Part shown: positions 16,841 to 24,577 of the stretch, piece after piece | How positions within the stretch are numbered: position 1 is the first letter of the stretch | Layout of the letters: each line of letters opens with the position of its first letter | Notes under the pieces: generated by a model | The model's input: the letters and a program-made list of their open reading frames with translations, nothing else | Told to the model about the DNA's origin: nothing | Databases searched by the model: none | NCBI RefSeq assembly: GCF_001514305.1 | Contig: NZ_KQ949108.1 | Span: 1,966 to 65,965 of the forward strand | From: Streptomyces dysideae | GTDB taxonomy: Bacteria > Actinomycetota > Actinomycetes > Streptomycetales > Streptomycetaceae | Reading direction: 5' to 3' | DNA length: 64,000 nt | Translations under genes and position numbers: made by a program

Positions 16841-17855
16841 GGTCCACTCCTTCGATGGAGGCGATCAGCTCGTGGTCGCGCCAGCCCGCCGCGTGCTCGG
16901 CGACGACACGGCCGTGGAACAGGACGAGGACGCGGTCGCAGCGCCGCAGGTCGTCGAGTTCGTCGGAGACGACGAGGACGGCGGTGCCGTCCTCGCGGGC
17001 GCTGTCCATGCGGGAGAGCAGGGACTCCTTGGACTTCACGTCGACGCCCGCGGTGGGGTTGATCAGCACCAGCAGCCGGGGGTCGGAGGCAAGGGCGCGG
17101 GCCATGACGACCTTCTGCGCGTTGCCGCCGGACAGGTCGGAGACGGGTTGCTCCGGGCCCTCGGTGTGGATGTCGAGGCGTTCGATCAGCGCGGTGGCGA
17201 AGCCGCGCTTGCGTTCGGTGGCGACGAAGCCGAAGCGGCCGAGCCGGTCCAGGACGCTCATGGTGGCGTTGTCGCCGATGGTCATGCCGGAGACGAGCCC
17301 CTGCTCGTGCCGGTCGCGGGGGACGCAGGCGACCCCGGCTGTCAGCGCGGCCCGCACATCTCCGAACGGCAGCCGCACGCCGTCGAGTTGTGCGGTTCCG
17401 CCGGTGGGTGTGTGCAGTCCGGTGAAGGACTCGGCGAGCTCGATCTTGCCGCTGCCGCTGATGCCGGCGAGTCCGACGACCTCGCCGCGGCGCACGGTGA
17501 GGTCGATGTTCTGGTACGCCGGTGAGGTGAGCCCGCGGGCTTCGAGGAGGACGGGGGCGTCGTGGTCGACGTCCCCGGGGTCCACGGCCTGTTCGGCGAT
17601 GGTCTCGATGCTCTCTCCCGCCATGGCCTCCACCAGAGCCCGGCGCGGGAGTTCGGCGACCGGGGCCGTGGTGATCCGGCGGGCGTCACGGAGAACCGTG
17701 ACGGTCTGGCAGACCTCGTACACCTCCTGGAGATGGTGCGAGATGAACAGGAAGGTGACGCCGGACTCCTGCAGCGTGCGCATGCGGGTGAAGAGCCGCT
17801 CGATCTCCCGGTTGTCGAGCTGGGCGGTCGGTTCGTCGAGGATGATGAAGCGGGC
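16833..17855 (-). pseudogene. Sugar ABC transporter ATP-binding protein, 5'-truncated
   Basis: This is the ATPase of the same importer. These proteins have two nucleotide-binding domains in about 500 residues. Here coding similarity begins abruptly at the Walker B segment of domain 1 (FIILDEPTAQLD) near 17855; the first Walker A and signature are absent. Domain 2 is complete, with a Walker A-like SGSGKIEL, the DLSGGNAQK signature and the Walker B-like VLINPTAGVD. Note Ile where Ser/Thr follows Lys in the P-loop. Upstream, the frame only runs antisense through the DUF2071 remnant. The promoter and regulator of the operon were probably lost in the same deletion. Confidence 0.82.
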
Positions 17856-17899
17856 GTAGCTGCCGACGACGGGACGCCGCGGCCCGGGGTCCCGGGAGC

Positions 17900-18187
17900 C
17901 GTGCCGTGGTGCGCATAGGCGGGCGGATCGCGCGGCCCTCGCGGCTGGAGCGGTTCCTGACCGCACGCTGGGGCCTGCACGTCTCCTGGCACGGCCGCAC
18001 GGTGCATCTGCCGAACGACCACGCGCCGTGGCCGCTGTGCCGGGCCGAGCTGCTCGACCTGGACGACGGTCTGGTCACCGCGGCGGGCCTGCCGCCCATG
18101 ACGGACCCGCCGGTCAACGTGCTCTACTCGCCCGGCGTCCCGGTCCGCTTCGGTTCCCCGTCGCTGCTGCGTGGGCGGGGCCGGTAG
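17900..18187 (+). pseudogene. DUF2071 (YqjF-like) C-terminal remnant
   Basis: Only the last 93 or so residues of a DUF2071 protein remain: a segment with FLTARWGLHVSWHG, then LPNDHAPWPL, AELLDLDDGLV and NVLYSPGVPVRFG. The family is normally about 230-250 residues and its function is unknown. It lies head to head with the 5'-truncated ATPase: both genes lost their 5' ends, as expected if one deletion removed the region between two divergent genes. Confidence 0.7.
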
Positions 18188-18346
18188 CCGGCCCCGCTCT
18201 GCTCGAAGGGGCGCAGCCGCAGGGCGACTGGTTCCCGGTTCCCGCGGAGGTGTCCGTGGTGGCCTGGAGGACTCGGCGCTGTGCCGCGTGCCGGTGCCGC
18301 GGCTGGTCGAGCGGGGCAGCACCGGCGTGGCGCGGGGCGCGTGCGG

Positions 18347-18892
18347 TCAGGAGCCCAGGCCCTGGAGCCCCTCGTAGGCGGTGGCGCAGACGCCGACTCC
18401 GCGTTCCTGGTAGCGGGGTACGTCGACCGTGCGTCCGGCGGGGACGCGGTCGCCCTGCGCGAGGAGCTGGAGGAGGGTGCGGGTGCCGTAGAAGGCGCCG
18501 GTCTCGGTCGCGCCGGTCACCGACAGCCGTTTGCCGGCGTGGAGTTCGTAGCCCTCGGCACCCAGGGACGCCTTGCCGGGCCGGACGTCGATAACGATGT
18601 CACCGGTTCGGGCTCCGCCCCGCACGACGGGCACCGTGCCGTGCCCCGCCGCCCGGAGATCGTCGGCAAGGGTGCCGGCGACCCGGCGTTCCACCGCGCT
18701 GTCGGCGACGAGCCGGGTGTCGGCCCCGAAGGCGTAACTGCCGGATTCCGGCGCCCAGTCGGTCAGCGCGGGCACCGTGACCGGCGGCGGCTCCTGCGCT
18801 TCCTGCGCGACCGCGGGCACTGGCGCGACGCTCAGCGCAAGCGCCGCCGCGACCCCGGTCAAGCGCAGCCATCCTCTTCTGACCTGCCTCAA
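18347..18892 (-). pseudogene. GH20 beta-N-acetylhexosaminidase, N-terminal remnant
   Basis: This 181-residue frame is the secreted N-terminus of a GH20 hexosaminidase. A signal peptide covers about residues 1-30, and the GH20b-type accessory domain ends in the characteristic YQERGVGVCA, which normally leads into the catalytic barrel. Here similarity stops after that point and 12 unrelated residues lead to a stop. The whole catalytic barrel, more than 300 residues, is gone. The 159 bp from here to the DUF2071 remnant carry no recognisable gene. The promoter is intact, so a short secreted protein may still be made. Confidence 0.78.
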
Positions 18893-18919
18893 CAGCGGCC
18901 CCCAATCATCGGATGGCTG

Positions 18920-18948
18920 ATAATTGAGCGGCCCACAATCGCTGTCAA
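18920..18948 (-). promoter_or_regulatory. Consensus-like promoter of the GH20 remnant
   Basis: On the minus strand TTGACA (18948-18943) is followed after 17 bases by AATTAT (18925-18920), and the ATG is 28 bp further on. This is close to the vegetative sigma consensus and unusually clear for this genome. Retention of a strong promoter suggests that the downstream truncation is recent. Confidence 0.6.
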
Positions 18949-19111
18949 TGGGACGTGAAGAAGCCAGAGTTGGGCCATTGATCGGATGACCTGCGGTTCA
19001 GTGGGAGTCGACGGGCGGCCCTCGCGAGAAAAGCCCAAGAAGACCGGTCCGAATATCCAAGCCCGGCACCCTCTCGACGGGGCGCCCGAGCGGGGGCACA
19101 GTTCTCCCTGA

Positions 19112-19130
19112 CGTACTACTCGCCAGTACG
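19112..19130. promoter_or_regulatory. Palindrome upstream of the amidase
   Basis: CGTACT and AGTACG form 6-bp perfect arms around 7 bases, 33 bp upstream of the amidase start. It could be an operator. No local regulator gene points to a ligand. Confidence 0.35.
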
Positions 19131-19162
19131 CCCCCGCACCCGTCGCCTTCCGAGGAGCGCCC

Positions 19163-20509
19163 GTGACCAGCTGGGTCGGCCGGACCGCCGCCGAGATAGC
19201 CGCCGCCGTACGCGAGAAGCGGGCCACGCCGCGTGAGGTGGTGGCCGAGCATCTGGCCCGGATCGAGCGGCTCGACGGCCGGGTCGGCGCCTTCCGGGTG
19301 GTGCGGGCGGAGTCGGCCCTCGCCGAGGCCGACGAGGTGGGCGGCCGCGCCGACCTGGCCGGACTGCCGCTGGCCGGGGTGCCGGTGGCCGTCAAGGACA
19401 ACCTGGCGGTGCGGGGCGAGTCGATGCGGCTCGGCTCCGCCGCCACGCCGGACACGCCCGCCGAGGACGACCATGTCACGGTGGCCCGGCTGCGCGCCGC
19501 CGGTGCGGTGGTCCTGGGTCTGACGAACGTGCCGGAGCTGTGCGTCTTCGGTACCACGGAGGGCGTCCACGGCACCGCCCGCAACCCGTGGGACATCTCG
19601 CGCACGGCGGGCGGCTCGTCCGGCGGCAGCGCCGCCGCGGTCGCCGCGGGCATGGTGCCGATCGCCCTCGGCAACGACGGCATGGGCTCGCTGCGCATAC
19701 CGGCGGCCAACTGCGGCCTGGTCACCATCAAGCCGGGCACCGGCGTGGTCCCGGCCGGCATCGGCGACGGCGACTGGTTCGGCATGTCGGAGAACGGGCC
19801 GCTGGCGACGACGGTCGAGGACGCGCGCCTGATGCTGTCGGTCATCGCCGACGCCGAGGTCGTACGCCCGGCCGCCGGGCCCGGCACGCACAGGATCGCC
19901 GTCTCGCTGCGCAGCCCGATCGCGGGGATCGCCGTCAGCAGGCCGTACACGGCCGCCGCCCGGGACGCGGCCGGGCTGCTGATGAAGGCCGGTCACCAGG
20001 TGCGGCGCGCGGATCCGCCGTACCCGGTGTCGCTGAGCTTCACCTCGCTCGCGCACTGGACGGCGGGCACATCGGTGGACGCCCAGGGCCTGGACCGGAG
20101 CCGGCTCACCCGCCGGACCCGGGTGCACGCGGCCGTGGGGCGGCGCTTCGTGGGCCGGGTACGGACCGGCGAGAGCCGGAACGAGCTGCGCAGGCGCCTG
20201 GAGCCGTTCTTCGCCGAGTACGACATCCTGCTCACCCCGGCGCTGGCCCGCCGCTCCCCCAGGTCCGAGGCCTGGCACGAGCGAGGCTGGCTGCGCAATG
20301 TGCTGGCCAACACCAACTACTCGCCGATGACCCCACCGTGGAACCTGACCGGCTGGCCCGCGATGTCCGTCCCCTTCGGCACCCTGCCCTCCGGCGCGCC
20401 GTGTGCCGTACAGCTGGTGGGGCGGCCGGGTTCGGAGGCCGATCTGCTGGAGCTGGCGGCGCAGTTGGAGAAGCAGCACCCGTGGGAGCGGACGGCGCCG
20501 CTCGATTAG
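19163..20509 (+). CDS. Amidase signature-family enzyme
   Basis: This 448-residue amidase hydrolyses C-N bonds through a Ser-cisSer-Lys triad. The Lys is in AVKDN near residue 78, the Gly/Ser-rich signature is GGSSGGSAAA, and the nucleophile region is GNDGMGSLRIPA, slightly different from the usual GSDGGGSIR. The GTG start at 19163 follows GAGGAG. Substrate is unknown; GatA function is unlikely because no gatB or gatC is nearby. A 6-bp palindrome lies just upstream. Confidence 0.85.
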   Translation: MTSWVGRTAAEIAAAVREKRATPREVVAEHLARIERLDGRVGAFRVVRAESALAEADEVGGRADLAGLPLAGVPVAVKDNLAVRGESMRLGSAATPDTPAEDDHVTVARLRAAGAVVLGLTNVPELCVFGTTEGVHGTARNPWDISRTAGGSSGGSAAAVAAGMVPIALGNDGMGSLRIPAANCGLVTIKPGTGVVPAGIGDGDWFGMSENGPLATTVEDARLMLSVIADAEVVRPAAGPGTHRIAVSLRSPIAGIAVSRPYTAAARDAAGLLMKAGHQVRRADPPYPVSLSFTSLAHWTAGTSVDAQGLDRSRLTRRTRVHAAVGRRFVGRVRTGESRNELRRRLEPFFAEYDILLTPALARRSPRSEAWHERGWLRNVLANTNYSPMTPPWNLTGWPAMSVPFGTLPSGAPCAVQLVGRPGSEADLLELAAQLEKQHPWERTAPLD

Positions 20510-20520
20510 CGCTCAGCGCC

Positions 20521-21003
20521 TCACAACGCCTTGTACATGATGTGCAGCCCCACCAGCCCGTGCCGTGGGTGTTCGTATGCGTCCGGGACCGTGCCCAGGA
20601 TCGTGAAGCCGAGGGAGGTCCACAGCCGTACGGCCGGGTTGGACTCGACGACGGCGTTGAAGACCATGCCCTGGTAGCCGTCCGCCTTGGCGGCGGTCAG
20701 GAGGTGCTCGGCGAGGGCGCGGCCGATGCCGCGGCCGGACTGGTCGGGGTCGACCATGAAGCCCGCGTTGGCGATGCGGGCGGCGGGGCCGCCGTAGTTG
20801 GGGGTGACGTAGGCGGAGGCGACGATGGCGCCGGTGTCGTCCTCGACGACGAAGACACGTTTGGCCGGATTCATCCACAGGAGCCGGGCGGCCTCCTCGG
20901 AGGTGTCCGGGTCCCAGGCGTAGGTCTCGCCGGCGGCGACGATGCGGTGCCAGAAAGGCCAGATCCGCGGCCAGTCGTCGGCCGCGGCTTCTCTGATCTG
21001 CAT
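20521..21003 (-). CDS. GNAT N-acetyltransferase
   Basis: This 160-residue acetyl-CoA-dependent acyltransferase shows the GNAT acetyl-CoA loop SGRGIGRALAEHLL and the strand-4 region ANAGFMVDPD. The ATG at 21003 fits the family N-terminus MQIREAAADDW. It converges on the amidase gene with 11 bp between them. Substrate unknown. Confidence 0.85.
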   Translation of the reverse strand: MQIREAAADDWPRIWPFWHRIVAAGETYAWDPDTSEEAARLLWMNPAKRVFVVEDDTGAIVASAYVTPNYGGPAARIANAGFMVDPDQSGRGIGRALAEHLLTAAKADGYQGMVFNAVVESNPAVRLWTSLGFTILGTVPDAYEHPRHGLVGLHIMYKAL

Positions 21004-21059
21004 GGGCGTGAGTCTCGCACGCCCATGCGTCGGCGATCGCGAAGGGTTCTGCCAGGAGG

Positions 21060-21242
21060 TCAGTCGACGCTGGGCAGGATGTGGGGCTCGGCGAGGTCGT
21101 CCTCGTAGCCGGCCAGGCGGATGGGAGCGGAACGGGCCCACACGTCGAGGCTGCCGATCTCCTTCGGGCCCCGGCCCGCGCGCTCCGCGCGCTCCGTGCG
21201 TTCCTTGGGGCGCTGTTCGCGATTCGTCTTCTCCGGTGTCAC
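21060..21242 (-). CDS. Small conserved-looking 60-residue protein
   Basis: A 60-residue, highly charged frame starts with GTG at 21242, seven bases after a strong AAGGAG site. The N-terminal half is basic and Arg/Glu-rich. The C-terminal half has hydrophobic and aromatic residues (SLDVWARSAPIRLAGYEDD, then PHILPSVD). I do not know its function. The split into a charged leader-like half and a compact tail resembles some precursor peptides, but no modifying enzyme lies next to it. It is transcribed away from a long upstream region. Confidence 0.6.
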   Translation of the reverse strand: MTPEKTNREQRPKERTERAERAGRGPKEIGSLDVWARSAPIRLAGYEDDLAEPHILPSVD

Positions 21243-21696
21243 CGCGCACTCCTTATGTGTTCGGTCACCCTCGGGACGTGCCGTCCGGTCTGCCGATCCG
21301 GTACCTGACGCCCGCGCGGGTCTGGGTTGAAAGCAGTTCAGACGCGGTGGCGCCGGTAACTCGTCTGAGAGCAGGCCGTTGTGCACCGGCTTGTCCCGGG
21401 ACGGACCGTGGGTGTGGGTGGGACCCCGTACTGCTGTCCGTCCCCTACAGACTAACCAAATGAGCGGGCGTCCGCTCGATAGCGCTGGAAACAAGGTGTA
21501 ACTATCGTGCGTCAACCCGCATTCAGGGCATTCACTATTCACCTGTTTGTTACCAGATGCACTTTTCGCGGATCCCTCATTCGGCTCAACATCATCTTGC
21601 TGCCCGCCGCGCAGTTCAGGTCCCGTTGGCCGATTCGCAAGGCGGCCATGATCTGCTGACAGACGGCAACGGCTTGCCCGGCGGGAGGACTGACGC
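21243..21696. other. Long intergenic region, 454 bp
   Basis: The right part (about 21440-21650) is much richer in A+T than the flanks. It must carry the divergent promoters of the 60-residue gene and the HD-like gene. GAGCGG and CCGCTC form a short dyad near 21461-21476. I see no RNA gene or open frame with coding bias here. Confidence 0.5.
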
Positions 21697-22149
21697 ATGG
21701 AGCTGCGCAGTGTCGAAGAGCTGATGGATCTGCTGTACGCCTGCCGGGGCACCTGGGACGCCCCGGCGCGGGCCGGTGGCGCCTGGGTCGATCTGCACCA
21801 GCACGCGCTGCAGACCGCGGCGCTGCTGCGCCGGAGCCGCCCCGCGGACAAGGAACTCCAGGTGGCGGGCCTGGTCCACGCCATCGGCCCGCTGCTGTGC
21901 CCCGGAGCCACGGCGGCCCACTCCGGCAGCGCGGCCGACGCGGTGCGGCCCCTGCTCGGCGAACGGGTCTCCCGCCTTGTCCGCGGTGCCGCGGACCCCT
22001 CGGCCCCCTCGACCGATGAGCTGCTGCGCCTGCGTCAGGCGGACGAGGAGGGCAGGGCCGCCGGGTTCGACGCCGGGGTCCTGGAGGACTGGCGCACGGT
22101 GCTGGAGCTGGTGGCGGCGCGGAACTCGCGTCTCGGGGCTGTTGACTGA
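21697..22149 (+). CDS. HD-domain-like protein with a substituted HD pair
   Basis: This 150-residue all-helical protein resembles the small HD-domain phosphohydrolase/oxygenase-like group. The helix with HQHALQTAALL and the following LVHAIGPLL align with the conserved His and His-Asp positions, but the hallmark Asp is replaced by Ala (HAI). Loss of that metal ligand suggests a non-catalytic or altered role. A good ribosome site (GGGAGG) precedes the ATG. It lies 25 bp before an SDR gene on the same strand, so an operon is likely. Confidence 0.6.
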   Translation: MELRSVEELMDLLYACRGTWDAPARAGGAWVDLHQHALQTAALLRRSRPADKELQVAGLVHAIGPLLCPGATAAHSGSAADAVRPLLGERVSRLVRGAADPSAPSTDELLRLRQADEEGRAAGFDAGVLEDWRTVLELVAARNSRLGAVD

Positions 22150-22159
22150 CGGTCCGTCA
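22147..22159. promoter_or_regulatory. 13-bp perfect palindrome at stop codon and SDR upstream region
   Basis: TGACGGTCCGTCA overlaps the stop codon of the HD-like gene and lies 15 bp before the SDR ATG. The identical 13-mer occurs at 1550-1562, overlapping another stop codon. Its position before the SDR suggests an operator, perhaps for a TetR-type repressor. Confidence 0.4.
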
Positions 22160-22174
22160 TGAGACGGTACGCCG

Positions 22175-22984
22175 ATGACGTCGCCGTACGGACTCCGGGG
22201 CAGGGCCGCGATCGTCACCGGCGGCACGCGCGGCATCGGGCATACCGTCGCCCGGCAGCTGGCCGACGCCGGGGCGCTGGTGTGCGTGACGGCGCGGGAC
22301 ACCGAGGAGGTGCGGCACACCGCCGCCGAGCTGGGCGGGATCGGCCTCGCGGGCAGCGTCGCCGACCCCGGCCACCTGGAGGAGGTGGTGGACCTGGTCC
22401 TGCGCGAGTTCGGCCGGATCGACATCGTGGTCAACAACGCGGCGACGAACCAGCCGTACGGCCCCCTGATGGACGTCGATCCGGACGCCTGGCGCACCGC
22501 CTTCACCGTCAACGTCGAGGCGCCGCTGCGGCTGGTGCGGGGTGCGTGGCAGTCCTGGATGCGGGACCACGGCGGCACGGTCGTCAACGTGTGCACGGAG
22601 GGCGCCGGGCACGTCGGACCCCATGTGGGCGCCTACGGCACGACAAAGGCGGCCTTGCTCCACCTCACCCAGCAGCTGGCGGGCGAGCTGGCCCCGAAGG
22701 TACGGGTCAACTCCGTCTCCCCCGGCCTGGTCCGCACCGAGATGGCGCGATTCGTGTGGGAACCGGGCGAGGAGCAGATCGCCGCCGGTCTGCCACTGGG
22801 CCGGATCGGCGAGCCGGAGGACGTGGCGCGGGCTGTGGTGTGGCTGGCGTCGGACGCGGCGGAGTGGGTCACGGGGGCGGATCTGCTGGTGGACGGGGGG
22901 ACGCGGGTACGCGCGGCGGGTACGGCAACGGGATACGCCGTACACGAGCGCTTACGAGCGGACTACCACTTGCCCGGCGCGTAG
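22175..22984 (+). CDS. SDR family oxidoreductase
   Basis: This 269-residue short-chain dehydrogenase has TGGTRGIG near the N-terminus, NNAA in place of NNAG, the catalytic YGTTK, and a C-terminal GADLLVDGGT. It is probably an NAD(P)-dependent alcohol or ketone oxidoreductase; the substrate is unknown. Its 3' end overlaps the convergent gene by 22 bp. Confidence 0.87.
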   Translation: MTSPYGLRGRAAIVTGGTRGIGHTVARQLADAGALVCVTARDTEEVRHTAAELGGIGLAGSVADPGHLEEVVDLVLREFGRIDIVVNNAATNQPYGPLMDVDPDAWRTAFTVNVEAPLRLVRGAWQSWMRDHGGTVVNVCTEGAGHVGPHVGAYGTTKAALLHLTQQLAGELAPKVRVNSVSPGLVRTEMARFVWEPGEEQIAAGLPLGRIGEPEDVARAVVWLASDAAEWVTGADLLVDGGTRVRAAGTATGYAVHERLRADYHLPGA

Positions 22985-24474
22985 TCCTTCAGGAACACCC
23001 CGTACACGTCGTCGCCCGCCTCACCGCGCACGACCGGGTCGTAGACGCGGGCCGCGCCGTCGACCAGGTCGAGCGGGGCGTGGAAACCGTCCTCGGCGAG
23101 GCGCAGCTTGTCGAAGTGGGGGCGTTCGTCGGTGATCCAGCCGGTGTCGACCGAGGTCATGAGGATGCCGTCGCTCTGGAGCATCTCCTGGGCGCTGGTC
23201 CGCGTCACCATGTTCATCGCGGCCTTGGCGGCGTTCGTGTTCGGGTGGCCCGCGCCCTTGTAGCCACGGCCGAAGACGCCTTCCATCGCCGAGACGTTCA
23301 CGATGTACGCACGCCCGCTCGTCGCCTTCCTGGCGGCGTCGGCCATGGCCGGGCGGAGCTTGCTGATCAGGATGAACGGCGCCGTGTAGTTGCACAGCTG
23401 GGTCTCGAGGAGCTCCACCGGGGAGATCTGCTCGATGGTCTGCACCCAGGTGTTGCTGTCGACGACGTCGGGAACGAGGCCGCCCGCGTCGATGGCGGTG
23501 CCGTCGAGGTGCCGGGCGACGCTGGCGTTGCCCGCGACCAGAGCGAGGTCGGCGACCTGCTGTGCGTCGAGGCCGCTGGTGCCGACGGGCAGCGCGGCCG
23601 GCCCGGTGAAACGGTCCACCGCGCCGGAGTTGAAGGCGCCGATGACATGGTGGGCGGGGAGCTCCCCGGCGGGCAGCGGGGCGCTCTCGCCGTCGACCAG
23701 GGCGGCGTAGGCGGAGGGCAGGCGGCGCACGGTCTGCGTCGCGTTGTTGATGAGGATGTCGAGGGGGCCCGCCTCGGCGACCTGGTCGGCGAGGGCCACG
23801 GCCTGCGCCGGGTCGCGCAGGTCGATGCCGACGACGTCGAGGCGGTGCATCCAGTCCGCCGAGTCGTCCATGGCCTTGAAGCGGCGGATGGCGTCCTTCG
23901 GGAAGCGCGTGGTGATCGTCGTGTGCGCGCCGTCGCGCAGCAGCCGCAGCGCGATGTACATGCCGATCTTGGCGCGGCCGCCGGTGAGCAGGGCGCGCTT
24001 GCCGGTGAGGTCGGCGCGGGCGTCGCGCTTGGTGCGGTTCAGGCGGGCGCAGTCGGGACAGAGCTGGTGGTAGAAGTAGTCGACTTCCACGTACCGGGTC
24101 TTGCAGGTGTAGCAGGAGCGGGGCCGCTGGAGTATCCCCGCGATCTGGCCCTCGTCCGTGACCGACGACGGCAGGATGCCCTCGGTCTCGTCGTCGATGC
24201 GCTGTGCGGAGCCGGTCGCCGTGGCCTCCGTGACCGCCTTGTCGTGCGCGGTCTTGGCGGCCCGGCGCTCCTGGCGGCGGCGCTGCTTCACGGTGCGGTA
24301 GACGCCCGCGGTGGCCCGGCGCACGGCGATCGCGTCGGGGTGGTCGACCTCCAGCTTGTCGAGTTCCTCGAGCACGCTGAGGCAGACGGCCAGCCGCTCG
24401 GGGTCGAGGCCGGGTCCGTACGAGGACTCAGCCAGCCCGTCCGTGGTCGTCGCGCCGTCCTCTGTCACCGTCAT
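22963..24474 (-). CDS. SDR oxidoreductase with N-terminal coiled region and zinc ribbon
   Basis: This unusual 503-residue protein has three parts. Residues 1-100 are helical and charged. A zinc-ribbon-like Cys motif follows (CYTC about 18 residues before CPDC, around 122-142). A long SDR domain follows, with TGGRAKIG, NNAT and the block NVSAMEGVFGRGYKG with NTNAAKAAMN replacing a classical Tyr-x-x-x-Lys. The replacement of Tyr by Asn at the active site makes the chemistry uncertain. Related extended SDRs are common in Streptomyces without assigned function. Confidence 0.78.
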   Translation of the reverse strand: MTVTEDGATTTDGLAESSYGPGLDPERLAVCLSVLEELDKLEVDHPDAIAVRRATAGVYRTVKQRRRQERRAAKTAHDKAVTEATATGSAQRIDDETEGILPSSVTDEGQIAGILQRPRSCYTCKTRYVEVDYFYHQLCPDCARLNRTKRDARADLTGKRALLTGGRAKIGMYIALRLLRDGAHTTITTRFPKDAIRRFKAMDDSADWMHRLDVVGIDLRDPAQAVALADQVAEAGPLDILINNATQTVRRLPSAYAALVDGESAPLPAGELPAHHVIGAFNSGAVDRFTGPAALPVGTSGLDAQQVADLALVAGNASVARHLDGTAIDAGGLVPDVVDSNTWVQTIEQISPVELLETQLCNYTAPFILISKLRPAMADAARKATSGRAYIVNVSAMEGVFGRGYKGAGHPNTNAAKAAMNMVTRTSAQEMLQSDGILMTSVDTGWITDERPHFDKLRLAEDGFHAPLDLVDGAARVYDPVVRGEAGDDVYGVFLKDYAPGKW

Positions 24475-24577
24475 CGCCGCTGCCGTTCCCTGCTCACCCG
24501 CGCGGCGCTCCGGTCGCGTCCGCTGTCGAACAGGGAAGTTTACGGAGCGCCGGGCCTCACCTCCAAACCCGCGACGA

